Assembly: GCF_002250505.1 (NCBI RefSeq)
Contig: NZ_NJGY01000004.1
Span: 361,672-425,671, forward strand
Length of the DNA stretch: 64,000 bases
Direction of reading: 5' to 3'
Origin: Janthinobacterium sp. PC23-8
GTDB lineage: Bacteria > Pseudomonadota > Gammaproteobacteria > Burkholderiales > Burkholderiaceae_D
Shown: positions 27,001 to 35,724 of the stretch, piece by piece
Position numbering within the stretch: the stretch's first letter is position 1
Layout of the letters: each line of letters begins with the position of its first letter
Made by a program: the position numbers and the translations under genes
Notes under the pieces: model-generated
Databases searched by the model: none
The model's input: the letters and a program-made list of their open reading frames with translations, nothing else
Told to the model about the DNA's origin: nothing

Positions 27001-27113
27001 CTTTCAAGACCCGCCCGGTTATAAACACGTTTAACGAATAATTCCAGCTTTTTCACCTGCCATTTTTTCATCGCCTGAATCGGCGTTTGGCTATTGAGAG
27101 AACACTGCGGAAG
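26996..27113 (-). mobile_element. relic of an IS481-type transposase 3' end
   Basis: On the minus strand this segment reads NSQTPIQAMKKWQVKKLELF then RVYNRAG. It matches the C-terminus of the transposase at 54446-55420 (NNETPIQPMKKWQAKKPESF, VYNQAG). The nucleotide match includes the element's terminal TCAAGACCCGC segment. Only about 115 bp remain. Its outer end abuts the stop codon of the 26359 pseudogene, showing that an IS inserted and was then mostly deleted. Confidence 0.75.
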
Positions 27114-27231
27114 AAAACCTCTTGGATTTAAAATAAGGACAAATATAAAGATATAAGAAATAAGAAATAAGAAATATGGAAATTACCAATTAACCAATAA
27201 TTACCTGGAATTTTATTCAAAGAACCATAAA

Positions 27232-27672
27232 ATGAGCATAGACAAGAAAACAGGCGACATAAAAATATCGAATGAAATTAAAATAAATAAAAACACATCA
27301 AAAATTGAAGTTGAAAATATAGAAAATATAGAAAAATATGGAAATATAAATGGATACGAAACTTATAGCATAAAAGATACAACTTTTCTCAACTTAAAAA
27401 TGAGAATAAATTTCAGATTCAAAGATAATTACTTATTCAAAATTGAACTAATATGGACAGATGGGAAAGTTAACATTTCAGGATATAACGTAACCAATTT
27501 AGACTTATCAAATGAAAAAGAATATTTAAGCAATAAAATATCACAAGCAGTAGAAGAATTAGCTGAAATTACCACTACCTACGAAGATTGCTTCTCGTTT
27601 CCATGGGGGTACATATTAATCAAAGCTGACCAGAAATCGCTATCATGCTTGATAGATATAATTTATAAATAA
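27232..27672 (+). CDS. hypothetical protein, FPWG immunity-like family, member 1
   Basis: The 146-aa AT-rich gene has no signal peptide or membrane segment. The C-terminal block CFSFPWGYILIKADQKSLSC aligns with TFQFPWGHISASASIQSSTA of the 27901 protein and FKFSWGSIIVQHDIKISASC of the disrupted 29552 gene. Upstream, NFRFKDNYLFKIELIW aligns with NFIFDCAHMQTVWMSW, and SNEKEYLSNKISQ with SDKDTLVKLLSKS. The three are therefore paralogues. No known family is recognised. Location after an Rhs effector suggests immunity, by inference. Confidence 0.6.
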   Translation: MSIDKKTGDIKISNEIKINKNTSKIEVENIENIEKYGNINGYETYSIKDTTFLNLKMRINFRFKDNYLFKIELIWTDGKVNISGYNVTNLDLSNEKEYLSNKISQAVEELAEITTTYEDCFSFPWGYILIKADQKSLSCLIDIIYK

Positions 27673-27900
27673 TTCCATATATTAACAATAGATAAAATTG
27701 AAATATCGTGTTTTTTGAGAGTGGAATTATAAAATATGAATTAAAAATTTTGTGATTTAAAATTCAAAAAACCTATCTCCATCAAGCTAAGCTAATTTTT
27801 CTCAATTTATTAACAAGATTTATGGTTTTTAATCCACATTTCATACGAAAAAATATGGCTTCATGTCGATTAAGTCCATAAAATTAAAAATATTTTTAAT

Positions 27901-28776
27901 ATGAAAGAAATTTATTTCAATACAGAGTCTGGGCAGCTCATGCTCAACAATATCCCTGTAGCGCCACTTGATGGACAAAAATTTATTGCAACTATGAAAG
28001 AAAATGCTATTGATATCGAAAAGCATACAACAGGCACGCACATAAGAAATTTTTCGACATCAGGAAGTCTGAAGGGACTGGAATTTGGTATAAATTTTAT
28101 TTTTGACTGTGCACATATGCAGACAGTATGGATGTCATGGGATGGAGGAAATACGAAGAAGTATGGATATGACACCACCGAAAGCCAGTTGCTTTCCGAC
28201 AAAGATACTCTTGTCAAATTACTTTCAAAGTCTTTCAACAGAAACCCTGATGAAATAAATAAAGCAAGCTCCACATTCCAATTCCCATGGGGCCATATTT
28301 CAGCGTCAGCATCCATTCAGTCCAGCACGGCTGCAATAGGAATATCCTGGAATTTTTTGGAAATCATGATACTGAAAATTGAAGATGGTTATTTCTTTGC
28401 AACTGAATCAATTTCTCTCTTTAGAGGAATGAAAAGAGAAAAACTATCCTCGATAGATCAGGATTGGAAAGTGTGGATCAGGCACGGGAATGAAGAAATC
28501 GCCTACAAGACCAGTTTCGAAATCAAAAAAAACAAAATGATAATTATTTGCTTTTTTGAGGAAAATGATGGACCTATAAAATTTTGGGATTTTGGCCCTG
28601 CAAAAGGCATGAATGGTTTCCAGTCCAAGCCTGAAGGAAAATATACAAGGAAAGTGAGACGGTGGTTTCTAGATGAGTTTGGCATCATGCTGCCGCAATC
28701 AGGAACTTGGGGAGAAATAGACGCTTTTCACGACCCACATAATCACACCACATCTGTTTTTTGCATCTACAAATAA
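27901..28776 (+). CDS. hypothetical protein, FPWG family member 2 with extra C-terminal domain
   Basis: The 291-aa protein has residues 1-145 homologous to the 27232 protein (WMSWDGGNTKKYGYDTTESQ, then FQFPWGHIS). A second domain (about 150-291) absent from that protein follows: FRGMKREKLSSIDQDWKVWI, IIICFFEENDGPIKFWDFGP, FLDEFGIMLPQSGTWGEID. The two-domain layout may be a fusion or the ancestral form from which shorter members derive. GC is higher than in its neighbours, so it may have been acquired separately. Function unknown; immunity is inferred from context. Confidence 0.6.
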   Translation: MKEIYFNTESGQLMLNNIPVAPLDGQKFIATMKENAIDIEKHTTGTHIRNFSTSGSLKGLEFGINFIFDCAHMQTVWMSWDGGNTKKYGYDTTESQLLSDKDTLVKLLSKSFNRNPDEINKASSTFQFPWGHISASASIQSSTAAIGISWNFLEIMILKIEDGYFFATESISLFRGMKREKLSSIDQDWKVWIRHGNEEIAYKTSFEIKKNKMIIICFFEENDGPIKFWDFGPAKGMNGFQSKPEGKYTRKVRRWFLDEFGIMLPQSGTWGEIDAFHDPHNHTTSVFCIYK

Positions 28777-28806
28777 ACCCAAACTTTAATTCGAATAAAC
28801 AGATAC

Positions 28807-29035
28807 ATGAATATTTCAGATATTTCACAAGAGATGTCTATTTTAAATATACCAGCAGATGCCTTCTCAATTGAAGATCCAGTTCAGGATGAGAGTCTAT
28901 CCATCAGAGAAAAGAATGAGGATTGGGAGGTTTTTTTACCATGAACGAGGAATAAAAACTGATCTTCGAATTTTCAGGGAGGAACATGATGCTTGTGAAA
29001 ATTTTTTATTCAGAATAAAAACCTGGTTTACGTGA
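28807..29035 (+). pseudogene. frameshifted paralogue of the 26056 small immunity-like gene
   Basis: From ATG 28807 the frame reads MNISDISQEMSILNIPADAF then EDWEVF and runs into a stop after a T7 run (28931-28937). Removing one T restores EVFYHERGIKTDLRIFREEH then DACENFLFRIKTWFT to the stop at 29035. That reconstructed 75-aa protein parallels the 26056 product along its whole length (KISEI, IP..A.S, YERG, E.DAC..F, K.W). The disruption is a single-base slip in a homopolymer; programmed slippage cannot be excluded. Confidence 0.75.
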
Positions 29036-29084
29036 TTTTAGAACAATAACAATTTAACATTTATCCTTGTTGAATAGGGCTGAC

Positions 29085-29555
29085 ATGAAATCTACGGAGA
29101 AATTGCCTATTTTAGATTCCATCAATATGGGAATACTCTGCCTGAATTTTGACGAAGCAAAAAAATTCTATAATGATAATCTTGGATTTTTTGTTACGAT
29201 GGATAGCATTATTCAGTTTGATTCTGGTACCAGCCGGCGCCTGACGATGGCGCACAGTTGTAACAAAAATTTCTCAATAGAATTCATGCATGCTTCAAGT
29301 ATTGAGCAGGCAAGTCGCGTAGGCGCCAAAGGTGGCACCATCAATCTCTTTACCTTGCCAACGAAAAACATTGATATTATCAAGGAACGATTGGAAAAAA
29401 CTGCTTTTTTCATCGATTATGTAGAGGCGCCATACGCAAGTTTTCTGAACCTGGAAGATCCGATGGGAAACAATATTTGCCTTTACGAATCGTGCCAAAC
29501 CAATGCAACAACTACATCAAGATGCATCAATAAAAAGCAGACAGAACAAAAATGA
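29085..29555 (+). CDS. VOC (glyoxalase/bleomycin-resistance fold) protein
   Basis: The start ATG 29085 is preceded by AGGG at good spacing and gives 156 aa. A single VOC domain is visible: MGILCLNFDEAKKFYNDNLG, LTMAHSCNKNFSIEFM, then SFLNLEDPMGNNICLYE. VOC proteins act as small-molecule dioxygenases, lyases or antibiotic binders. Its stop overlaps the ATG of the 29552 pseudogene (ATGA), so it once sat in an operon with an immunity-like gene. Whether it has an immunity role or is a passenger cannot be told. Confidence 0.75.
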   Translation: MKSTEKLPILDSINMGILCLNFDEAKKFYNDNLGFFVTMDSIIQFDSGTSRRLTMAHSCNKNFSIEFMHASSIEQASRVGAKGGTINLFTLPTKNIDIIKERLEKTAFFIDYVEAPYASFLNLEDPMGNNICLYESCQTNATTTSRCINKKQTEQK

Positions 29556-29870
29556 AAAAATTTAAAATTCCAAGTTATGCTTTTGATTTTATCAATGGAT
29601 CACTGCGCATCAATGAGGATATTGCATTATCTAGCAAAACTCCAGCAAACGATGTCATAAACAGCATCGTCAACATATTTCTTGCAAAACCGAAAACATC
29701 AGAACCTGGAATTTTTACTTTTGATATTAATGGATGGATAGGTTAGCATGTCGTCGAGTTAATTACTTTCAAAGAAAGCTCCTAAAAAATAGATTATATA
29801 ATAATGCACTACTTTGAAAATAACTCTGTAAGCAACGGCATCAGTGAATCATCGCTAGTCAAAAAAATTC

Positions 29871-31354
29871 GTAACTGTTCAGCATGAACGCTTTTTCATA
29901 AAACAGTTGTAAACCTTTTCAAGCTGGCTCATCATGCTGGTTATGGCAAAAAAACGCACCTCTCCCGACTTCTCCGCCCTCACACGCGGCGAGCTTGAGG
30001 GCGTCGTGTTGACCCTATGGGAACGGCTGGAGACGCTGGAATCGAAGGTCTCCAAGAACAGCAGTAACTCGAGCCAGCCGCCGTCTTCCGATGGCTTGCG
30101 CAAGACCAATTCGCTGCGCGAACCATCCGGCAAGCCGCCCGGCGCTCAGCCTGGCCACAAAGGCAACACGCTCAAGCGGATGGCCGAACCGAGCCAAATC
30201 GAAACTCACCAACTGCCCGAGCAATGCGAGCGCTGCGGCTGCGCGCTGGACCAGGAAGCGGCGGAGATCGTCGAGCGACGTCAAGTGATCGACACGCCCG
30301 TCGTGGCCTGCGACATCGTCGAGCACCGCGTCCTGGCGCTGCGCTGCACGTGCGGCCAACGCCACCGCAGCGTGTTCCCGACCACCGTCACGCAGGCGGT
30401 GCAATACGGCCCCAATGTGCGGGCGTTGGGGGTGCACCTGACGCAAGGACAATTACTGCCGTTCGCCCGCGCCGCGCAACTGATCAATGACCTGTACGGT
30501 ATCGCCATCTCGCCGGCCACGCTGCTGGCCTGGGTCGACGAGGCGCGCGTGGCCCTGCAGGCGACAGCGGACACGATCGCCGACAGCCTGCGCGCCGCGC
30601 CGCTGGTGCACGCCGACGAATCGGGTCTGCGCGTACAGGGCAAATTGCACTGGCTGCACGTGGCGGCCAACGATAGCCACACCTGGTATGGCGTGCATGC
30701 CAAACGCGGCATGGAGGCGATCGCCACGCAAGCGATCCTGCCGCAGCGCCTTGGCGTACTGGTCCATGATTGCTGGGCGCCGTACTGGCAACTGGCCGGC
30801 AGGCACGCCTTGTGCAACGCCCATTTGCTGCGCGAACTGCTCTACGTCCAGGAACTCACCGGCGAGCGCTGGCCCGCCAGGATGAGCGAACTGCTGCTGC
30901 GTGCCAACGAATTGTGCGAAGCTGCGCGGCACAAAAACATCGCCCTTGGCGCCGCCGACGTGGCGGCCTTGCGCACCTTCTACGATGCCATTCTGTCCGA
31001 GGGCGAACGGCGTCATCCCGCCCGACTCAAGCCCAGTGGCAAGGCCGGCCGCGTCAAGCAGTGCGTCGCTTTCAACCTGTTGCTGCGCCTGCGCCGGTAC
31101 GCCGACGCCGTGCTGCTGTTCGTGTCCGATCCTGCCGTGCCGTTCACCAACAACCTCGGCGAACGCGCCATCCGCATGCCCAAGGTGAAGTAAAAAATCT
31201 CCGGTTCGTTCCGCACTTTGCTGGGTGCACAAAACTTCTGCGTCATCCGCTCCTGCCTCGACACGCTACGCAAACAAGGCTATGGCATGCTTGCCGTCCT
31301 GCAACGCGCTTTCGCTGGAAACCCGATTCAGCCTGCCCCAGGCTGAACAGTTAC
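29871..31354 (+). mobile_element. IS66-family insertion sequence, complete, 1,484 bp
   Basis: Perfect 13-bp terminal inverted repeats GTAACTGTTCAGC (29871-29883) and GCTGAACAGTTAC (31342-31354) flank a single tnpC-type gene. The target duplication AAAAATTC is exact on both sides (29863-29870 and 31355-31362); 8 bp is the IS66 norm. No tnpA or tnpB is present, as in the single-gene IS66 subgroup. GC-rich sequence in an AT-rich host gene shows recent arrival. Confidence 0.93.
29934..31346 (+). pseudogene. IS66 TnpC transposase with an in-frame stop near the C-terminus
   Basis: The frame starts MLVMAKKRTSPDF (an ATG at 29943 is also possible). It has an N-terminal coiled segment, the SSNSSQPPSSDG linker, a zinc-finger region (CERCGCALDQ, CTCGQRH), and the DDE residues in VHADESGL, LVHDCWAPYW and NNLGERAIR. 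A TAA at 31191-31193 follows MPKVK. The same frame continues KISGSFRTLLGAQNFCVIRS to a second stop at 31346, as expected for full-length TnpC. About 50 residues would be lost, so the enzyme is probably impaired unless read through. Confidence 0.85.
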
Positions 31355-31514
31355 AAAAATTCAAAGGAAATCTGGCATTCCCGGCCAGGCCAAAGGCAGA
31401 TCAAAAATAGCATTCAAATTTTCATGGGGAAGCATTATCGTACAGCACGACATAAAAATATCCGCCTCATGCCTGATTTTGCAGTACAAAAAATAACTTG
31501 AAATCAACCTTATT

Positions 31515-31898
31515 ATGTCGAAAAAAAATTCCACTTCAGAATCACTTATCACTATAGATAAATCCATAGAAGTACAGCAACGAATAATGGAATTTATGAA
31601 AAATAGTGATATTTTTTTCCAAAAAGAGAACGAGATAGGATGGTTGGAATTATTGAAGAAGCTGCCAGAAAAATTAAAAATATGTATTTTTAATGAAATT
31701 TCTTTGGGGAATTCATTGATTGCACTACATTATTTAAACTGGCCGGAACAGGGCAGCGTTGTAGCACTGCTAAGTAAAAATTTCATAACGAAGGAATTCG
31801 ACAAGGATTTACATTTCAGAGAACTCAATGATCCGCATTATTGCAAAGAAGAACTTTCATATGTTGAAGGTAGCGTTACGCATCTGATTATCAACTAG
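31515..31898 (+). CDS. hypothetical immunity-like protein
   Basis: The 127-aa AT-rich gene starts MSKKNSTSESLITIDKSIE. The C-terminal half reads GNSLIALHYLNWPEQGSVVA then DLHFRELNDPHYCKEE and ends HLIIN. There is no signal peptide. The family is not named here with confidence, although the LNWPEQGS/ELNDPHYWKEE pattern looks like a recurring domain of small genes near polymorphic toxins. It is the last gene of the AT-rich block before GC-rich gluQ. Confidence 0.55.
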   Translation: MSKKNSTSESLITIDKSIEVQQRIMEFMKNSDIFFQKENEIGWLELLKKLPEKLKICIFNEISLGNSLIALHYLNWPEQGSVVALLSKNFITKEFDKDLHFRELNDPHYCKEELSYVEGSVTHLIIN

Positions 31899-32008
31899 TT
31901 CAACGCAAGAACAGTCCAATATTTGACTTGCCCACCGCCCTGCCCGATACTTGCCGCTGTCGCCAAGCTCCTACCCTCAGCAACACAGCACCAGCATCTG
32001 TCACCACC

Positions 32009-32920
32009 ATGCCCTCCTCCACCGCCCCCTATATCGGCCGTTTTGCCCCCTCCCCCTCCGGTCCCTTGCATATGGGCTCGCTCGTTGCGGCCATGGCCAG
32101 CTATCTCGATGCCAAGGTGCATCACGGCGCCTGGCTGCTGCGCATCGAGGACCTGGATTATGACCGCAATGTCGACGGTGCCGATGCGGCCATCCTGGCC
32201 AGCTTGCGGCGCTGCGGCATGACGTGGGACGGCGAGGCGACGTGGCAGAGCCGGCGGCTACCGCTGTATGAGGCGGCGCTGCAGCGGCTGCGCGAGGACG
32301 GTCTGGTGTATGCCTGCGGCTGCTCGCGCAAGGAGATACACGATTCGGTGCTGCGGGCGGGGGCGGCCGGGAATGGCGCGATGGTGTATCCGGGCACCTG
32401 CCGCCATGGCCTGGCGCCGGGCAAGGTGGCGCGCGGATTGCGGTTGCGGGTGCCGGATGGCGAGGCGGCCGTGTATGGCTTTGTGGATCGCTGGCATGGC
32501 GCGCTGCGCCAGCACCTGGCCGATGAGGCGGGCGACTTTATCGTGCTGCGCGGCGATGGCTACTGGGCGTATCAGCTGGCGGTGGTGGTCGATGATGGCG
32601 AACAGGGTGTCACGCAGGTGGTGCGCGGGGCGGATCTGCTCGATTCAACGCCGCGCCAGCTGTATCTGCAGGACGCGCTGGGTTTGCCGCATCCCGGCTA
32701 TTTGCATGTGCCGGTGGTCAATAATGCGCTCGGTGAAAAGCTGTCGAAGCAGACCGGGGCGCTGGCCTTCGATACGGGCACGCCGGCCTTGGACCTGCTG
32801 GCGTCGGCCCTGCTGCCGGCAGCGCGCTTTCTCGGTCTCGATGTGCAAGCGAACAATCTTGATGATTTCTGGCGGCGGGCGATACCGGCCTGGGCGCGGC
32901 GGCTTTCCGAGCGGCCGTAA
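32009..32920 (+). CDS. gluQ: glutamyl-Q tRNA(Asp) synthetase
   Basis: The start at 32009 (MPSSTAPYIGRFAPSPSG; 303 aa) fits family length; an upstream in-frame ATG at 31928 adds unrelated residues. The class I synthetase core shows PLHMGSL (HIGH equivalent), LLRIEDLDYDRNVDGA, YACGCSRKEI with zinc-ligand cysteines, a later Cys (YPGTCRHG), and KLSKQ (KMSKS equivalent). It lacks the anticodon-binding domain of GluRS. It attaches glutamate to queuosine in the anticodon of tRNA(Asp). Confidence 0.92.
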   Translation: MPSSTAPYIGRFAPSPSGPLHMGSLVAAMASYLDAKVHHGAWLLRIEDLDYDRNVDGADAAILASLRRCGMTWDGEATWQSRRLPLYEAALQRLREDGLVYACGCSRKEIHDSVLRAGAAGNGAMVYPGTCRHGLAPGKVARGLRLRVPDGEAAVYGFVDRWHGALRQHLADEAGDFIVLRGDGYWAYQLAVVVDDGEQGVTQVVRGADLLDSTPRQLYLQDALGLPHPGYLHVPVVNNALGEKLSKQTGALAFDTGTPALDLLASALLPAARFLGLDVQANNLDDFWRRAIPAWARRLSERP

Positions 32921-32953
32921 AAAAACCCGCTGCGGCGCAAACCGTAGCGGGTT
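32917..32953 (-). terminator. terminator between gluQ and TonB receptor
   Basis: The stem AACCCGCTGCGG / CCGTAGCGGGTT has one weak pair and a 6-nt loop. On the minus strand it is followed by seven U residues, so it terminates the TonB receptor transcript. It lies at the very end of gluQ and may serve both directions. Confidence 0.8.
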
Positions 32954-32993
32954 CAGGCAGATGCCAGCCGAGGCCGGCATCCGAGATCGGCAA

Positions 32994-35231
32994 TTAGAAG
33001 TTGCCTTTGAACTGTACGCCAAACTGGCGCGGCTCGTTGATAAAGCCGGTCAGGTTGTTGAAGTCGATGGCGCCCGTCACGCGCTTGGTGTCGGTGATGT
33101 TGCGGCCAAATGCGGCCACTTCATACTTGCCTTCTTGCCAGGTGTAGCCTGCGCGCAAACCGCCTTCAAGCATGGCCTTGCCGGTGAACTCGGTGGACTC
33201 ATACAGGAAGAAGTTGATCTGGCTGCGATACGACCAGTCGGTGTAGACATAGAACTCGCCGTTTTCCATCGGGATCGAATAGCGGCCGGTGGCCGTCACG
33301 GTCCATTTCGGCGCTTGCGGCAGCGGGTTGCCGTTGATAATGGCGTTGCCGGCGGCGTTCTTCGGATCGGTCACGGTGCAGCTGCGGCAACCGCCCACCG
33401 ACAGGGTCGGGTCCTTGATTTCCGTAAAGTTGTAGCTGCCGCCCAGCGACATCTTCAGGGCAGGCGTCACAAAACCTTCCAGTTCCAGCTCGGCACCGCG
33501 GCCGTTGGTCTTGGCGGCGTTGATCAGGCGCGTGACGTTCGAGTTACCGCCCACCACCGTCAGTTGCTGGTTCTTGACCTGGTAGTCATACAAGCTGAAG
33601 GCAACGCGGGCGCGGCGCTCGAACAGGTCGGCTTTCACGCCGGCTTCGTACGAGGTGATGGTTTCGGCGTCGGCCACGGTGACAGGCACTCTATCACTGG
33701 CTGGGGCAATACTTGGCGCACGGAAACCGGTCGCGACACGGCCGTAGAAGCTCACGTCTTTGGTGTATTTATAGGTGCCGCTCAGGTCCCAGTTGACCTT
33801 CGCTTTGCTGACATCGGCGCTGGTCGGATTGACCTGCGTAATACGGTCAGCCAGGACGGTATTGAAGTCTTTCTTGTCCTTGGTGTAGCGCAGGCCGGCG
33901 CGCAGCATGAAGTCGTCGTTGACGGCGTAATTGACGGAACCGAAGGTAGCCCAGGCGGTGTTTTTCTGGCGGCTGGCCAGGTGCGAATTCAGTACATGCG
34001 TAGCCGGATTGAAGCCGTCCGAGAAGCCGTTGGCATCTTCATTGAAGTAGTACACGCCTGCCTGCCAGTTCAGCGGGCCAGCGTTTTTCGACTCGGCACG
34101 GAATTCTTGCGAGTACTGTTTCACGCTGGTGATGCCGCCGGCCGTTTCCACGTTGAATGGAATCGCTGGCGTCATGCCTGGCGCGCCGCCGTCGATATCG
34201 CCATGCGACAGATAACTGGCAACATGCTCGAAACCGGTGATCGAATACAGTTTCACGCCGTCCAGGTCCCAGCTCAGGCGGGCGCTGGCGCCATTGGTGC
34301 GCAGGTTCTGGAAGTTCGGTGCATTGGTGAACGATTTGTTCGCATCGAAGCCGTCGACCAGGTCATTGGTGCCCGGCTTGATGGCGTTGGCGTGGAACAG
34401 GCGCGCGCTGCCGGCGGTATTGCGCTGGTGTACGTTGAACAGGGCATTGAAGGTGCTGTTCGGTGCGTACAGCAATTGCACGCGTTCGGCGTGTTCGTTG
34501 TAGCCGTCCAGCGCATCTTTCTGGCCCGTAAAGCTGTTATCGACGTAGTCGTCGCGGTGCTGGCGCAGGGTCGAGAAGCGCATCGCCCATTCTTTGCTCA
34601 ATGGCACGTTGACGGCGCCTTCGGCATTGATGGTGTTGTGGGTGGCGACAGAACCGCTGTAATAGCCTTCGACCTTGTCCAGGTTCGGCTTGGCCGATTC
34701 GAACTTGACCACGCCGGCGGGCGTGTTGCGGCCGAACAGGGTGCCTTGCGGGCCGCGCAGCACTTCCACGTTGGCCACGTCAAAGATCGGGTAACCCTTG
34801 AGGATCGGGTTTTCTTGCACCACATCGTCGTAGATCAGGGAAACAGGTTGCGATGCAAACGTGTTGAAGTCGGTATTGCCGTAGCCGCGGATATAGAAAC
34901 GCGGGAAGGTACGGCCGTTCGACGACTCCACGTTCAGGCTTGGCACCTTGCCGGCCAGCATGCGGATATCCTGGCCGCCGGAGACGATGACGTCGAGCTT
35001 TTGCGCCGTCAGCATCGATACGGAGACGGGCACGTCGCGGATGTTTTCCTTGCGGCGCTGGGCCGTGACGGTCACGGTCTCGAGCTGGCTGGCGGCAGGC
35101 GTTGCATCGGCAGCGGCTTCGTCGGCGTAGGCCGTGCCGATCGGCAGGGCTGCGGAAAGGGCAAGCATGGCGGCGCTTTTGGCGCACAGACGCTTGTGCA
35201 TCTTGGACATTTTAATCATTGAGTTCCCCAT
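32994..35231 (-). CDS. TonB-dependent outer-membrane receptor
   Basis: The 745-aa receptor starts near 35231 (MGNSMIKMSKMHKRL; MIKMSK at 35219 is an alternative). The signal peptide ends IGTAYADE. A TonB-box-like ETVTVTAQRRKENIRDVPVS segment opens the plug domain, which contains FPRFYIRGYGNTDF and VEVLRGPQGTLFGRNTPAGV. A 22-strand barrel follows and ends GVQFKGNF with the C-terminal Phe. This VTAQRR/RGPQGTLFGRN subtype is common in receptors for complex substrates rather than classic siderophores. No Fur box is seen upstream. Confidence 0.9.
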   Translation of the reverse strand: MGNSMIKMSKMHKRLCAKSAAMLALSAALPIGTAYADEAAADATPAASQLETVTVTAQRRKENIRDVPVSVSMLTAQKLDVIVSGGQDIRMLAGKVPSLNVESSNGRTFPRFYIRGYGNTDFNTFASQPVSLIYDDVVQENPILKGYPIFDVANVEVLRGPQGTLFGRNTPAGVVKFESAKPNLDKVEGYYSGSVATHNTINAEGAVNVPLSKEWAMRFSTLRQHRDDYVDNSFTGQKDALDGYNEHAERVQLLYAPNSTFNALFNVHQRNTAGSARLFHANAIKPGTNDLVDGFDANKSFTNAPNFQNLRTNGASARLSWDLDGVKLYSITGFEHVASYLSHGDIDGGAPGMTPAIPFNVETAGGITSVKQYSQEFRAESKNAGPLNWQAGVYYFNEDANGFSDGFNPATHVLNSHLASRQKNTAWATFGSVNYAVNDDFMLRAGLRYTKDKKDFNTVLADRITQVNPTSADVSKAKVNWDLSGTYKYTKDVSFYGRVATGFRAPSIAPASDRVPVTVADAETITSYEAGVKADLFERRARVAFSLYDYQVKNQQLTVVGGNSNVTRLINAAKTNGRGAELELEGFVTPALKMSLGGSYNFTEIKDPTLSVGGCRSCTVTDPKNAAGNAIINGNPLPQAPKWTVTATGRYSIPMENGEFYVYTDWSYRSQINFFLYESTEFTGKAMLEGGLRAGYTWQEGKYEVAAFGRNITDTKRVTGAIDFNNLTGFINEPRQFGVQFKGNF

Positions 35232-35724
35232 AAGTTAAAAAGTAATGCGAATGATGTCCTGCGGTCTCCGGTCTTCTTGTCGGCGCCATGCATGCACCCG
35301 CACCTTTCTGGTGCAGCAGCGCGAGCGGCTGTGTCCCCGCTCCCGGCGTCGCTGGCTCCGTCCCTGCTGCCGCTTGCCGGCAGCGGTCATGGCCGCATCG
35401 TCTCGATGTCTCGCAGACGCCAACGTTAAAAACAAGGCGCCAATTTAATTCATGCCTGTCTTGGGCCGCAAGAATATTGTTGCTACGCACAATCCATTCA
35501 TTCAAAGTAGCACACTGATAGTGGTTATTCAGCCACAAAGACCTCTTTTTCGCGCATTTCATGGTGATTTTCACACTTCTCAAAAGAGCTACAGAAAAGC
35601 GCGCTGCGGCTGCAAGCGAAAATGCCCGAGCGGTGTAAATGCCTGTAATATCGCAACAATTGCAAGCGCGGCGCTGCCCCATACCGGTGCAGCTGCGGTC
35701 CGCGCACCATAGCCGACAGTCTCC
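35232..35724. other. intergenic region between divergent receptor and kinase genes
   Basis: This 493-bp gap must hold the promoters of the TonB receptor and of the hybrid kinase. Its central part (about 35430-35600) is less GC-rich than the flanks. No coding gene, RNA fold or clear operator is recognised. Confidence 0.4.

Larger units (their letters stand above)
29552..31496 (+). pseudogene. FPWG family member 3, split by IS66 and carrying two earlier stops
   Basis: The 5' piece (29552-29870) encodes KFKIPSYAFDFINGSLRINE and SEPGIFTFDINGW, with in-frame stops at 29744 and 29786. The frame then resumes (MHYFENNSVSNGISESSLVK). Removing the IS66 and one copy of its 8-bp target duplication joins it exactly in frame to 31363-31496, which reads SKIAFKFSWGSIIVQHDIKI then SCLILQYKK and a stop. 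This C-terminus matches the FPWG blocks of the two intact paralogues. The gene therefore belonged to the same family and had decayed or was hit by the IS. Confidence 0.8.

Noticed and set aside
32268..35222. 984-codon open frame on the plus strand opposite the TonB receptor
   Set aside because: It is antisense to a receptor with clear family motifs and has low-complexity, shadow-like composition typical of GC-rich DNA.
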